DNA of 34,927 bases, taken from positions 1-34,927 of the forward strand of contig JADYYK010000001.1 in NCBI GenBank assembly GCA_020853705.1. The letters run 5' to 3'. The notes beneath the pieces were generated by a model. It was not told the origin of the DNA. It was given only the letters and a program-made list of their open reading frames with translations, and searched no databases. Shown one piece after another: positions 23,702 through 32,224 of this stretch (the stretch's first letter is position 1; each line of letters starts with the position of its first letter). Source of the DNA: Deltaproteobacteria bacterium. GTDB taxonomy: Bacteria; Myxococcota_A; Polyangia; Haliangiales; JADYYK01. A program made the position numbers and the translations under genes.

Positions 23702-24300
23702 GCGCACGCGTGCACCTGCTGGGCGCGCTGGCCTGCGCGCTGACCACGGCCGCGCTGGCCAGCGTGGCGGGCTGTGGCGACGACGACGGCGGCGCCCGCG
23801 ACGCCGCGCTGGCCGACCGCGCCGCGCTGCCCGACGCCGAGGAGCCGCGCGCCTGCCCGCCCGGGTGCGGCGACGCCGGCATCTGCGAGTTCATGTCGTG
23901 TACCGCCACCGTCGGGCTGTGCTTCGAGCGCCCGACCTCGTGCAGCAACGACTTCGATCCGGTGTGCGGCTGCGACGGCATCACCTACGTCAACCCGTGC
24001 CGGCGTGCGCTGGCCGGCGCCCGCCATGCCCATCGCGGCGAGTGCAACAACGAGTGTGTGATGGCGCCGCGCTCCGGCTGCTGCTTCGATCAGGCCGACT
24101 GTGACGTCGGCCTCGACTGCTATGGCGTGGGCAGCTGCAGCGCGGGCGCCGAGGGGCGCTGTCTGGCCCCGCCGGTGGTCGGCTCGTGCTGGGTCGACAG
24201 CGACTGCCGCGGCGGGACGCCACGCTGTGTCGGGGCCAGCGTGTGCGCGTGCGGCCTCAGCTGCCTGGTCGCCGATGCGCCGGGCACCTGCGCGCCGTGA
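23698..24300 (+). CDS. Cysteine-rich lipoprotein with Kazal-like domain
   Basis: 200 aa from GTG 23698, which overlaps the cytochrome stop (GTGA). Signal peptide with lipobox SVAGC (Cys26). The mature protein has more than 20 Cys. Residues about 86-116 (DPVCGCDGITYVNPCRRAL and a final GEC) match the Kazal-type serine protease inhibitor/follistatin-like pattern C-x-C-D-x-x-T-Y-x-N-x-C. Flanking CPPGCG and CxxDxDC-type segments are other small disulfide modules. It probably sits on the cell surface. Protease inhibition is inferred from the domain only; Kazal-like domains in bacterial lipoproteins can also be structural. Confidence 0.8.
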   Translation: MSARVHLLGALACALTTAALASVAGCGDDDGGARDAALADRAALPDAEEPRACPPGCGDAGICEFMSCTATVGLCFERPTSCSNDFDPVCGCDGITYVNPCRRALAGARHAHRGECNNECVMAPRSGCCFDQADCDVGLDCYGVGSCSAGAEGRCLAPPVVGSCWVDSDCRGGTPRCVGASVCACGLSCLVADAPGTCAP

Positions 24301-24317
24301 CGCGGCGGCCTGCGTGA

Positions 24318-24323
24318 TATCCT
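24318..24323 (+). promoter_or_regulatory. -10-like TATCCT of the small lipoprotein gene
   Basis: TATCCT ends 8 bases before ATG 24331 (5 before the overlapping TTG 24328). No Shine-Dalgarno site. ATG is preferred on spacing. Confidence 0.45.
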
Positions 24324-24330
24324 CCCGTTG

Positions 24331-24741
24331 ATGGGGGTTTTCCGAGGCTGGCGCGCCGGGCCGCTGGTGCTGGCGCTGCTCTGGCTCAGCGGCTGTGGCG
24401 ACGATGCGCCGAGCGGCGCGCCGCCCAGCATCAGCGCCCTGACGCTGGTCACCACCACGGTGCCGGTCGCGGTCGGCGCCACCGTCAGCGGCGCGGTGAC
24501 CTTCCACGACGACGACGGCGATCCCAAGGAGCTGCTCGGTGACCTGGTGCTGCCCGACCAGACCATGGTGCCGGTCATCGGGAGGCTGCTGGACGTGGTG
24601 GCCGGACAGACCGACGCCACGCTGCGCTTCGAGGTCGAGGTCAAGGCGCCGGTGGCCGGCCGCTACACGCTGCGCCTGCGCATGATCGACGACCAGTTCC
24701 ATCCCTCCACGACGCTGACCGCGTCGTTCGACGCCCAGTAG
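24331..24741 (+). CDS. Small Ig-like lipoprotein
   Basis: 136 aa from ATG 24331. The signal peptide ends in the lipobox LWLSGC (Cys22), followed by GDDAPSGAPP. The mature domain of about 105 residues is all beta with the pattern of an Ig/cadherin-like sandwich: ISALTLVTTTVPVAVGATVS, AVTFHDDDGDP, APVAGRYTLRLRMIDDQ, TASFDAQ. No catalytic motif. The GT87-type gene starts 1 base after its stop, so the two are very likely in one operon. Confidence 0.7.
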   Translation: MGVFRGWRAGPLVLALLWLSGCGDDAPSGAPPSISALTLVTTTVPVAVGATVSGAVTFHDDDGDPKELLGDLVLPDQTMVPVIGRLLDVVAGQTDATLRFEVEVKAPVAGRYTLRLRMIDDQFHPSTTLTASFDAQ

Positions 24742-24742
24742 C

Positions 24743-26197
24743 ATGGCGAGCGTCGAGGCGACGACGGGCGCTGCGGGCGGTGCGCCGGTGCGCCGGCTGA
24801 CCTTCATCCTGTGTGGCGTGCTGGCGGCGCACCTGGCCATCCAGGGCCTCCTGCTGGCCGCCGGCACGCGCTGGAAGCACACCGTGCTGCACGAGAGCGT
24901 CGACGGCCTGGTGCTCGGGCGCGGCGGGGTGTGGATCGACTCGTGGGGCCCCATGAGCTTCGCCGAGGAGCTGGCGCGCGGGTCGACCACGCCGCTGTAT
25001 GCCGAGCTGTTCTGGCGCCAGCGCATCAAGTTCATCTACCCGGCGACGTCGCTGCCGGTGATCACGGTGGCGCGCACCGTGGTGTCGGACGACTTCGTCG
25101 CCATGGAGCGCGCGCTGCGCCGGGTCTCGCTGGTGATGGTGCTGATGACCGCGCTGGCGACGGCGTGGATCCTGCTGCACGCGACGCCCGCGGGTACGGG
25201 TACGGGCACGGGCACGGGCACAGGCGCGGGTGCGGGTGCGGGCACAGGCGCGGGCGCGGGCGCGGGCGCGCGCGGCTGGGCGCACAGCGCGGCGCAGGTC
25301 GCGCTGGTGTGCGCGCTGACCGGGCTGTTCTACCCGGTGGTCAAGGCCTACACGCTGGGCCAGCTGCAGAGCTGGATCAACGCGCTGTTCGCGGTCGCGC
25401 TGGCGTGCTGGCTGGGCGGGCGGCGCGCCACCGCGGGGGCGCTGCTGGGCGTGATCTGCCTGTGGAAGCCGCAGTACGGCCTGCTGCTGGGCTGGGGCGC
25501 GCTGCGCCGGCAGTGGCGCTTCGTGAGCGCGCTGGCGGCGGTCGTGGTCGCCGGGCTTCTGCTGTCGCTGACGCTGTATGGCCCCGAGGATCACCGCGGC
25601 TATCTCGGGGTGCTCAGCCACCTGGGTCGCCACGGCGAGGCCTACATCCCCAACCAGTCGCTCAATGGCCTGCTGCAGCGACTGTGGCGCAACGGCGACG
25701 CGCTGCGCTGGTGGCCGGATCGCTATCCGCCCTATCGCGCCGCCATCTTCGGCCTGACCAGCGCGCTCGCGCTGCTCGGGCTGGGCGCGGCGCTGTGGCT
25801 GCCGCGGCGCTCGGCGCGCGCGGGCGGCGTCGCCGATCTCGGCCTCTTCGTGGTCACCCTGACCGTGGTGTCGCCCATCGCGTGGGAGCATCACCACGGC
25901 GTGCTGCTGCCGCTGTACGCGTGGCTGCTGGCGCGCGCGGGCAGCGAGCGCTGGCTGGGGCGCGCGACCTGGCCGGTGCTGGGCGGGAGCTTCGCGGCGG
26001 CGGCGAGCTATCTGTGGCTGGCGCGGCGCGTGGTGTGGCCGCTGGGGCCGCTGCTGCAGTCGCTGCTGCTGGGCGCGGCGCTGGTGGTCGCGCTGCTGCT
26101 GGCGCTGGCGCTGCGGCGCGCGCCGGTCATGGCAGCGGGATCGGCGCACAGGGCTGCTCCGGCCCTGCGCGTCGGCGATACACCGCGATCCGGCTGA
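24743..26197 (+). CDS. GT87-like (DUF2029) membrane glycosyltransferase
   Basis: 484 aa with about 9-11 transmembrane helices. It has the layout of GT-C polyprenyl-phosphate-sugar-dependent mannosyl/arabinosyl transferases of the DUF2029/GT87 group: an N-terminal helix, an extracytoplasmic loop with acidic residues (HESVDGLVLGRG; DSWGPMSFAEE), then the conserved KPQYGLLLGWGALRRQWRF-like segment and an EHHHGVLLPLYAWLL segment. A loop of alternating Gly-Thr/Gly-Ala (about 151-176) is encoded by a hexanucleotide array. Sugar and acceptor unknown. Its 3' end overlaps the convergent GT39-like gene by 71 bp. Confidence 0.75.
   Translation: MASVEATTGAAGGAPVRRLTFILCGVLAAHLAIQGLLLAAGTRWKHTVLHESVDGLVLGRGGVWIDSWGPMSFAEELARGSTTPLYAELFWRQRIKFIYPATSLPVITVARTVVSDDFVAMERALRRVSLVMVLMTALATAWILLHATPAGTGTGTGTGTGAGAGAGTGAGAGAGARGWAHSAAQVALVCALTGLFYPVVKAYTLGQLQSWINALFAVALACWLGGRRATAGALLGVICLWKPQYGLLLGWGALRRQWRFVSALAAVVVAGLLLSLTLYGPEDHRGYLGVLSHLGRHGEAYIPNQSLNGLLQRLWRNGDALRWWPDRYPPYRAAIFGLTSALALLGLGAALWLPRRSARAGGVADLGLFVVTLTVVSPIAWEHHHGVLLPLYAWLLARAGSERWLGRATWPVLGGSFAAAASYLWLARRVVWPLGPLLQSLLLGAALVVALLLALALRRAPVMAAGSAHRAAPALRVGDTPRSG
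25193..25270 (+). repeat. 13-unit hexanucleotide array in the GT87-like gene
   Basis: Units GGTACG, GGCACG, GGCACA, GGTGCG and GGCGCG in tandem encode Gly-Thr and Gly-Ala dipeptides. The array sits in a predicted loop after a transmembrane helix. Units of the same class appear at 34765-34866. Confidence 0.9.
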
Positions 26198-27797
26198 CCG
26201 GTCCCAGGCTGCCGTACATCGGGGTGTACTCGAGCACGCGCTCGAAGCAGTACCTGCCCTGCAGATACGCGGCCAGCGCCGGGTAGTCGACCATGAAGCG
26301 GCCCAGCAGCGAGTCACCGGCGTCCAGCACCCAGCGCGCCGGGGTGTGCTCGAGCTCGTCGATCAGGAGCTGGTGGCTGTGCGGCGCCACCCGACGCTGC
26401 AGCGTCGCCGGCGGCTCGAGATACCAGGGCGACACCCCGCTGGGGTACAGCGCATAGACGTAGCGCGAGGCCGGCCAGCGCCGCGCGTTGAAGTGGATGT
26501 CGGCGCGGAAGCCCCACACGAAGATGCGATCGCTCGGCGCGGTGTTGCGGCGCACCCAGGCGCTGACCGGATCGCGCGCGGGCACCGTGGCGTCGAACCA
26601 GGGAGCGCGACGCAGCGCCGCCAGCTGCGCGTCCTGCTTCACCACCACGGCGACGCCGGCCAGCACACAGGCCGCCAGCGCGCCGACCAGCACCACGCGC
26701 GGCCGCGGCAGCGTGCGCTCGCGCAGCAGGCTGCCGGCGACGAGGCCGACCAGCAGTGCGACGAAGACGTCGGTCTGCAGCAGATAGTGGCCGAAATCGC
26801 GCCCGGTGAAGGTGGCGCCCGGGATGGCGACCACGGCGTTGGCCAGCGCCGCCCACAGCGCGGCCGCCTCGGCGCGGTCGCCCCGCCGCGCGGCCCGGCG
26901 CGCCGCCAGCACCGCGCCCACGCCGCCCAGCCCGAGCAGCGCCACATAGGGCACGCGCGTGAGGATGCGACGCTCGACCACGGCGGTGATGTCGCCCAGG
27001 GACACCGGCGCCATGTAGACCTCGCGGCCCCAGCGCACGAAGTAGTACCAGAACTCGCCCAGGTGGCCGGTCGCCAGGTAGGGGGCGAGCACGGCGCAGA
27101 CCACCAGCAGCGCGCCGGCCGCGAAGCTGGCGACGCCGAGCAGCAGGCGCCGCCGCGGCCGCAGCGCCAGCGCCAGCCACAGCAGGCTGACCACGCCGTG
27201 GCCCGCGAACGACTGCTTGGACAGCACCGCCAGCGCCATCAGCGCACCCGCCAGCCCGAGCTCGAGCAGCGGACGGCGCGCCCGGCCGCTCAGCGCGTGG
27301 GCGCACAGCACGACCTGGCCCAGCACGAAGGGCAGCGCGATGAGCTCGCCGTTCCAGGCCAGACCATCGGCGGGGCCGAGCTCCGCGGTCATGGTCCACA
27401 CCACCAGCAGCGCGGCCAGCGCGGCGCCGCGCGCGCACGACAGCACCAGCAGCGCGGCCAGCACCAGCACCACGGTGGCCAGCGCGAACAGCAGCGCGCC
27501 GTAGCGGATCGACGCCACCCGGAAGGCACCGCCGAGCGACAGCGCCAGCGCGTACAGCCAGTACATCACCGGCCCGCGCTGCGACACCCCGGTGACGTAG
27601 GGCAGCCCGCCGGGATCCAGGATGCGCAGCCCAATGGCGCCGGCGTAGCTCTCGTCGACGTTGAGCCAGCGCACCGGCGCCATGTACAGCTGGTGCGCGC
27701 GCACCAGCAGGGCCAGCGCCAGGCCACTTCCAAACCAGGTCGCGGCGTGGCTGCGCAACGCGAGCCACAGGCGCGTCCACGGTCGCGCGGGGCTCAC
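26127..27797 (-). CDS. GT39-like (PMT/ArnT type) membrane glycosyltransferase
   Basis: 556 aa from GTG 27797, which overlaps the upstream gene's stop (GTGA). It has about 10-12 transmembrane helices. The first periplasmic loop contains WLNVDESYAGAIG, the Asp-Glu motif by which GT-C enzymes of the PMT/ArnT family bind the lipid-phosphate sugar and metal. SQRGPVMYWLYALAL and KQSFAGHG are also typical positions. A soluble C-terminal domain of about 130 residues follows the last helix. Lipid-linked sugars are presumably transferred at the outer face of the inner membrane. It is the third gene of a leftward operon with two AftB/ZomB-like proteins. Confidence 0.78.
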   Translation of the reverse strand: MSPARPWTRLWLALRSHAATWFGSGLALALLVRAHQLYMAPVRWLNVDESYAGAIGLRILDPGGLPYVTGVSQRGPVMYWLYALALSLGGAFRVASIRYGALLFALATVVLVLAALLVLSCARGAALAALLVVWTMTAELGPADGLAWNGELIALPFVLGQVVLCAHALSGRARRPLLELGLAGALMALAVLSKQSFAGHGVVSLLWLALALRPRRRLLLGVASFAAGALLVVCAVLAPYLATGHLGEFWYYFVRWGREVYMAPVSLGDITAVVERRILTRVPYVALLGLGGVGAVLAARRAARRGDRAEAAALWAALANAVVAIPGATFTGRDFGHYLLQTDVFVALLVGLVAGSLLRERTLPRPRVVLVGALAACVLAGVAVVVKQDAQLAALRRAPWFDATVPARDPVSAWVRRNTAPSDRIFVWGFRADIHFNARRWPASRYVYALYPSGVSPWYLEPPATLQRRVAPHSHQLLIDELEHTPARWVLDAGDSLLGRFMVDYPALAAYLQGRYCFERVLEYTPMYGSLGPVSRIAVYRRRAGPEQPCAPIPLP

Positions 27798-29377
27798 CAG
27801 CTGTCCCAGGGCGCCAGCATGGCGGCGCCCGCGTCGCCGAGCTGCTGCGCCGCCAGCGAGTCGTCGCGCAGATAGGCGATCAGCGTCAGGCCACGCCGCA
27901 CCATGAAGGCATGGGGCCGGTAGCGGGCCTGGAAGGCCGGCGCGGTCAGGAGCTCGAGATCGCCGAGGAACCAGCCGCGCGGGTCGCGTCCCAGGTCGCC
28001 CTCGGCGGGGCCGATGATGACCACGTCGGGCTCGCGTGACAGCACATACGCGCCGTCGCCCTTGCGGTGGCCGGGCAGCACCTGCAGCAGCGTCAGCCGG
28101 TGCGGCACCGCGCGACGCGCGATGTGGCGATCGTTCAGCCCCAGGCTGTCGATGAAGGCGAGGTGCGGCGCGTGATACGGCGTCGAGCCCGCGGTCGCGG
28201 TCACCACCAGCGCGCCCGGCGGCAGGTGCGCGTCGAGGTAGCGCCCGACCTGGCTGCCCACCGCCGCGGCGGCGTCGGGCGGCACCCGGCGCCCCAGCAG
28301 CGGGGCCACCTGCAACAGTCCCGCGCCGGCCACCAGCGCGCTCGCCGCCAGGCGCGCCCAGCGCTGCCGCGGCGGCCCCGCCAGACCAGCGCAGAACGCC
28401 AGCAGCACCAGCGCCGGCATCACCAGGCGCACGCCCGGCATGTGATCGCCGCCGCCCGACAGCGTGGTCAGCAGCATGGGCAGCGCCAGCAGCGCCGGCC
28501 ACAGCGCGCGCGGCCGCCGCGCCAGCGCCAGCAGCGCGGCCGCGGCCGCCAGCGCGGGCAGCCAGGCGCGCAGGTTGAAGCGCAGGTAGCGCAGCGCCGC
28601 GCCGAGCTGCACCGCCAGCGGCGCGCCCAGCTTGACGCGCGCCGCGTTGGGCAGCCAGTCACCGTAGTAGCCGAGGCGCACCGCCTGCCAGGTCAGCAGG
28701 GGCAGCGCGAAGGTCACCAGCAGCGCCAGCCAGGTGCGCCGCGGGGCGCCCAGCAGCACCAGCCACAGCAGCGCCAGCGGGCCGAGCAGCGCGCCCTCCG
28801 GCCGCGTCAGCGCCGCGGCCGCCAGCGCGGCCCCCGCCAGCGCACCGGCGCGCCGCGCGTCGTGCCCGGGCGCCGCCAGCGCGCGCGTCACCAGCCAGGC
28901 GCCCAGACACAGCCAGAAGGTGAAGCTGACGCCCTCCAGCCCGCCGCGCGTCCACACCAGGAGGCCCGGCGTGGTCGCCGCCAGCAGCAGCGGCACCGGC
29001 CACGCGCGGCTGCGCCACCACAGCGCGAACAGCGCGACCAGGTACACCACCCCCAGCGCACGCGCGGCGTCGACCAGCGACGCCCCGGCCAGGCCGAGCG
29101 CGGTCAGCTGCAGCAGCCACAGCGGGTGGCTGTAGCCCTCGACGTGCTCGCCGTCGTTCCAGGTCGGGCCCCGACCAGCCAGCCAGCGCGCCACATAGCG
29201 CAGCGTGATGAAGGCGTCGTCGTGGAAGAAGTCGCGCGCCTGCCAGAGCCCCCACAGCGCCAGCAGGGCGGCGGCCACGAACCAGGCCAGCCGCTGCCAG
29301 CGTGGGTCGGTCGGCGGGGCGGCCGACGCCGGGGCCTCGGTCGGCGATGCCGCCGACGGCGGCGCCTCAGCGGCCAT
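27794..29377 (-). CDS. AftB/ZomB-like GT-C membrane protein
   Basis: 527 aa from ATG 29377. A Pro/Ala/Ser-rich cytoplasmic tip (1-25) leads to about 10 transmembrane helices and a C-terminal periplasmic domain (about 370-527). The first loop, [18 protein letters not shown] then [15 protein letters not shown], is the signature of the AftB (arabinofuranosyltransferase)/ZomB-like family: D-D-[AS]-F-I-T-x-R-Y ... N-x-G-E-x-V-E-G-Y-[TS]. [14 protein letters not shown] is also conserved. The C-domain contains [11 protein letters not shown] and [15 protein letters not shown]. The donor is probably a decaprenyl-type lipid sugar; the product is unknown. It shares about 11 bp with the gene upstream and 4 bp with the gene downstream. 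Confidence 0.8.
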   Translation of the reverse strand: MAAEAPPSAASPTEAPASAAPPTDPRWQRLAWFVAAALLALWGLWQARDFFHDDAFITLRYVARWLAGRGPTWNDGEHVEGYSHPLWLLQLTALGLAGASLVDAARALGVVYLVALFALWWRSRAWPVPLLLAATTPGLLVWTRGGLEGVSFTFWLCLGAWLVTRALAAPGHDARRAGALAGAALAAAALTRPEGALLGPLALLWLVLLGAPRRTWLALLVTFALPLLTWQAVRLGYYGDWLPNAARVKLGAPLAVQLGAALRYLRFNLRAWLPALAAAAALLALARRPRALWPALLALPMLLTTLSGGGDHMPGVRLVMPALVLLAFCAGLAGPPRQRWARLAASALVAGAGLLQVAPLLGRRVPPDAAAAVGSQVGRYLDAHLPPGALVVTATAGSTPYHAPHLAFIDSLGLNDRHIARRAVPHRLTLLQVLPGHRKGDGAYVLSREPDVVIIGPAEGDLGRDPRGWFLGDLELLTAPAFQARYRPHAFMVRRGLTLIAYLRDDSLAAQQLGDAGAAMLAPWDSW

Positions 29378-30881
29378 CGCCTGCCGGGCTGACCCTGCGA
29401 AACAGCGCGATGTGACCGCGCCCGACGTGGGCGGTCTCGAAGCGGTAGTCGCGCGCGAAGCTGGGGTGGTCGCGCACCTCGCGCTCGCCCAGGGTCTCGC
29501 TCATCAGCCCCAGGATGGGCTCCTCGGCGGGCACCATGGGATAGATCTGCACGCGCCCGAAGATCAGCGCGGGCTGGCGCGACAGCACATAGGCGCCGTC
29601 GCCCTTCTCGTGGCCGGCGAAGCCGCTGCCGAGGCTGGCGACCTCACGCGCCGCGATGTGGGCGTCGGTCAGGCCGAACAGATCGATGGTCGGCAGCCGC
29701 GAGTAGTAGGGCACCGCGCCGACCGCACCCAGCGCGATCAGCGTGCCCGGTGGCTCGTGGCCGCGCAGCCAGTGGCCGATCTGGATCCAGTCGCGCGCCG
29801 ACGCGTTCCAGCGCGCGACGTCGCGCCCGAGGTCGCGATCGCCGACGCGACACAGCAGCAGCGCCAGCGCCGCCACCGCCAGCACGCGCGCGCGCAGGCC
29901 GCCCAGGAGCTCACCCAGCGCCGTCGCCGCCAGCGTCGCCAGCAGCGGCAGCGCCGGCACCAGGAAGCGATGCGCCAGCATGTTGTCGCCACCCACCAGC
30001 ACGGCGAACAGCGCCAGCGCGCCCGCGCCCGCCGCCAGCGTGCGCCAGCGCCAGTCGGCCCGACAGGCCAGCACCGGCAGCAGCGCCAGCAGGCCGCCGC
30101 TGTGCAGCACGAAGTCCCCCAGGTAGCGCGCCCCGCGCGCCAGCTGGGCGGTCGTCGCGCCGGTCTTGGCGTAGAACGTGTTGGGCAGCCAGGCGCCGTA
30201 GTAGGCGCGCCGCCACAGGAGGTGCGCCAGCACGCCGACCGCCGCGATGGCCAGCGGCACCAGCAGCGGGCGCAGCCGCGCCAGCGCGCCACCCGGTCGC
30301 GCCGCCAGCGCGCTGACCAGCGCGACCGCGAACAGCAGGCCACCCTCGGGCCGGGTCAGACACACCGCCAGCCACAGCACCCCCTCGAGCGGCCGCGTCA
30401 GCCGGCCGTGCTCGGCCAGATGCAGCGCGAAGGCCAGTGCGACCAGGCCGGCGAAGAAGGTGGTCTCCATGCCCGCCCACGCCCACAGCCCCAGCCCCGA
30501 GTGCAGCCCCACCAGCAGCGGCGCCAGCCACGCCGAGCGCGGCGCCAGCCGGCGCGCCATCACGAAGGCCGCCACCACGCACGCGGCCGCGCCCGCCACG
30601 CCGAGGACGCGCGCCGCCGCCAGCGGTGACACGCCCAGCAGCAGCGACCCGGCCGAGGTCACCACCCACAGGAAGCTGGTGTAGCCCTCGACGCGCTCGC
30701 CGGGATTGAAGACCACGCCGTGGCCCTCGACCCAGTTGCGCGCGTAGCGAAACGTGATGAACGAGTCGTCGACCAGGTGGTGGAACCACAGCGCCTGCGC
30801 GACGACCAGCGCGACGCCGGCGACGACCGCCAGCCACGTCACATCCAGCGCGAGCGCGCCCCGGCCACGCGTGTCCCCCAC
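29367..30881 (-). CDS. AftB/ZomB-like GT-C membrane protein, paralogue
   Basis: 504 aa from GTG 30881; the longer frame upstream covers non-coding DNA and another gene. It is a clear paralogue of the next gene in the operon. [18 protein letters not shown] and [14 protein letters not shown] in the first loop, [30 protein letters not shown] and the C-terminal [11 protein letters not shown] and [14 protein letters not shown] all have counterparts there. Gene duplication with divergence is therefore likely. First gene of the operon, with a leaderless-type promoter 7 bases before the GTG. The two paralogues could add successive residues of one surface polysaccharide or modify glycoproteins; this is inference. 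Confidence 0.8.
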   Translation of the reverse strand: MGDTRGRGALALDVTWLAVVAGVALVVAQALWFHHLVDDSFITFRYARNWVEGHGVVFNPGERVEGYTSFLWVVTSAGSLLLGVSPLAAARVLGVAGAAACVVAAFVMARRLAPRSAWLAPLLVGLHSGLGLWAWAGMETTFFAGLVALAFALHLAEHGRLTRPLEGVLWLAVCLTRPEGGLLFAVALVSALAARPGGALARLRPLLVPLAIAAVGVLAHLLWRRAYYGAWLPNTFYAKTGATTAQLARGARYLGDFVLHSGGLLALLPVLACRADWRWRTLAAGAGALALFAVLVGGDNMLAHRFLVPALPLLATLAATALGELLGGLRARVLAVAALALLLCRVGDRDLGRDVARWNASARDWIQIGHWLRGHEPPGTLIALGAVGAVPYYSRLPTIDLFGLTDAHIAAREVASLGSGFAGHEKGDGAYVLSRQPALIFGRVQIYPMVPAEEPILGLMSETLGEREVRDHPSFARDYRFETAHVGRGHIALFRRVSPAGDGR

Positions 30882-30887
30882 GCGGTC

Positions 30888-30893
30888 AGCATA
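30888..30893 (-). promoter_or_regulatory. -10-like TATGCT of the GT-C operon
   Basis: Minus-strand TATGCT ends exactly 7 bases before GTG 30881. No Shine-Dalgarno, no clear -35. It drives three overlapping genes. Confidence 0.5.
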
Positions 30894-30950
30894 CCTCAGC
30901 GCGCGCCGCGGCCCGTGTGCGCGACGATGTCGCGACGGCGACGCCGACGC

Positions 30951-30980
30951 CGAAAACGAAGACGGCGCCCGCAGGCGCCG
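30951..30980 (-). terminator. Intrinsic terminator of the Cys/Trp-rich lipoprotein gene
   Basis: On the minus strand CGGCGCC-TGCG-GGCGCCG (30980-30963) is followed by a T-rich run TCTTCGTTTTCG (30962-30951). It lies 23 bp after the stop at 31004. This is the best intrinsic terminator in the window. Confidence 0.6.
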
Positions 30981-31003
30981 CTTCGCGAGCTCGAGACGGG
31001 CTG

Positions 31004-31525
31004 CTAGTGGCCGTCCTCGTAGTACGGGTTGGTGCTGTACTCGACCATGTGCTCGACCCAGTCCTTCGAGTTGCAGGTGCTCCACCAGCTGTACGAGCAG
31101 CTGCCCTCGTGGACGTTGGCGGCGTCGTGCGCCGAGCCGGCCAGCGCGAACCAGTGGTCGCTGCCGTCGTGGTTCGGGTTGTGGTTGGCGACACCGCTGC
31201 CCGAGCAGGTCGGGTACCACGAGGTGCGGTTGGCGTTGTAGCAATGGCTGGTGTTCGACCAGCCCTGGTAGCTGGAGTCGTACAGGCGCGTGCTGTAGCT
31301 GGTCTCGACGCAGACGATCTTGTGCACGCCGGCCGAGCTCCAGCGCCGGTAGCCCCAGCCGCTGGTGACGCTCTTGTAGTCCGCCGAGTCGCCGGTGCTG
31401 CCGGCCTGCTCGACCGAGCCGACGTGGCCCGACGACTCATCGACGATCTGCTCTTCCGAGGTGCAGCCCATTGCCAGGAGAGAGGCGAGGCACATCGTGG
31501 CCAGCGTCGTCTTGATCGTCGTCAT
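31004..31525 (-). CDS. Cys/Trp/Ser-rich lipoprotein, unknown
   Basis: 173 aa from ATG 31525; TTG 31537 would add four residues. The signal peptide is [21 protein letters not shown], with lipidated Cys21. The mature part is rich in Ser, Tyr, Trp, His and Asn and has paired-looking Cys ([27 protein letters not shown]). That is a small, aromatic, probably disulfide-stabilised surface domain. Its codon usage is less GC-skewed than the neighbours, and it is flanked by the least GC-rich non-coding DNA of the window. Recent acquisition or fast evolution is therefore possible. Family not recognised; a carbohydrate-binding or predation-related role would be a guess. Confidence 0.7.
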   Translation of the reverse strand: MTTIKTTLATMCLASLLAMGCTSEEQIVDESSGHVGSVEQAGSTGDSADYKSVTSGWGYRRWSSAGVHKIVCVETSYSTRLYDSSYQGWSNTSHCYNANRTSWYPTCSGSGVANHNPNHDGSDHWFALAGSAHDAANVHEGSCSYSWWSTCNSKDWVEHMVEYSTNPYYEDGH

Positions 31526-31599
31526 GACCTGCGACAACTAGCAACGACAGTGCCATGAGCTATCTTACTGAAATTTCGGGAGCGACGAGCAGATGTGCA

Positions 31600-31639
31600 A
31601 GTTCAAAGCTTGAACTGTGCAGCCGGGCTGTTCAAGAAC
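31600..31639. promoter_or_regulatory. Palindromes in a low-GC intergenic region
   Basis: AGTTCAA-AGC-TTGAACT (31600-31616) is a perfect 7-bp inverted repeat and GTTC-AA-GAAC (31630-31639) is a second. They share the GTTCAA core. They lie between the end of the 31664 gene and the start of the lipoprotein gene, upstream of a possible -10 TAAGAT (about 31559-31564, minus strand). A dimeric repressor or activator site is plausible; regulator unknown. Confidence 0.4.
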
Positions 31640-31663
31640 GGAACTCGCAGGCAGCCTGGTGAG

Positions 31664-32173
31664 CTAGCGCTGACGGCTCGCATCCTGCCGTAACTTCTCG
31701 TATTGCTCCATGGAGATCCGGGCCGCCGCGCGAAAGTCGTCCTCGCCGAACTTCTTGAGCAGAGCGCGCGAGTCGAGGGCGACCTGGTCGAGGCGCGCCT
31801 GGGTCGGCTTCTGGGTCACATAGCGGCTCAGGAGCAGGCGGGCCTCCTCCTTGCGACGCAGCCAGGCCGCCAGGGTCTCGGTGCGGATGCGCTCGAGGTC
31901 GGCGTCGGTCAGTTCGATGGCGAGCACGCGCTTGAAGTCGCCGCGGATCTGCTGGCCGCGCTGGGCCAGCCGCGGGTCACCGGGATCGAGCTCGAAGAAC
32001 TCGCCGAGCTGGTACAGGCGCAGGTTGCGCGCGCCCTCGAGGCACTCGGCGTCGCTGAGCAGCCGCAGCTTGGGTTTGGGCTTTGGCAAGAGCAGCGCCA
32101 CCCCGAGGCCGGCGCTGGCCGCCACCGCGACGACCGCGACGAGCGCCACCACCATCCTTCTGCGCGAGGTCAT
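31664..32173 (-). CDS. Single-pass membrane protein, unknown
   Basis: 169 aa from ATG 32173. MTSRRRM is followed by one transmembrane helix (about 7-30) and a short KPKPK basic stretch. The periplasmic or cytoplasmic domain is helical, charged and Arg/Leu/Glu-rich (ECLEGARNLRLYQLGEFFEL; AWLRRKEEARLLLSRYV). It may be a coiled-coil-prone protein. No family recognised. It is divergent from the next gene with overlapping -10 boxes, suggesting joint control, and both products are single-pass proteins with a charged C-terminal helical domain. Confidence 0.65.
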   Translation of the reverse strand: MTSRRRMVVALVAVVAVAASAGLGVALLLPKPKPKLRLLSDAECLEGARNLRLYQLGEFFELDPGDPRLAQRGQQIRGDFKRVLAIELTDADLERIRTETLAAWLRRKEEARLLLSRYVTQKPTQARLDQVALDSRALLKKFGEDDFRAAARISMEQYEKLRQDASRQR

Positions 32174-32181
32174 CGATGCGT

Positions 32182-32191
32182 AGGGTACACT
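32182..32191. promoter_or_regulatory. Overlapping divergent -10 boxes
   Basis: Minus-strand TACCCT (32187-32182) ends 9 bases before ATG 32173. Plus-strand TACACT (32186-32191) shares its TA with it and faces ATG 32225, giving a leader of about 27 nt. RNA polymerase cannot occupy both at once, so the two genes would be mutually exclusive per round. Confidence 0.4.
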
Positions 32192-32224
32192 CAAACCGGG
32201 GACGGGCTGGCACTGCACTCTCAC

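Noticed and set aside
21347..23707. 786-codon leftward open frame
   Set aside because: Antisense of the multihaem cytochrome, whose seven CxxCH motifs are decisive. Long antisense frames are expected at this GC content.
28067..29392. 441-codon rightward frame rich in Gln/Arg/His
   Set aside because: Shadow of the AftB-like gene. The composition is that of a reversed Ala/Leu-rich membrane protein.
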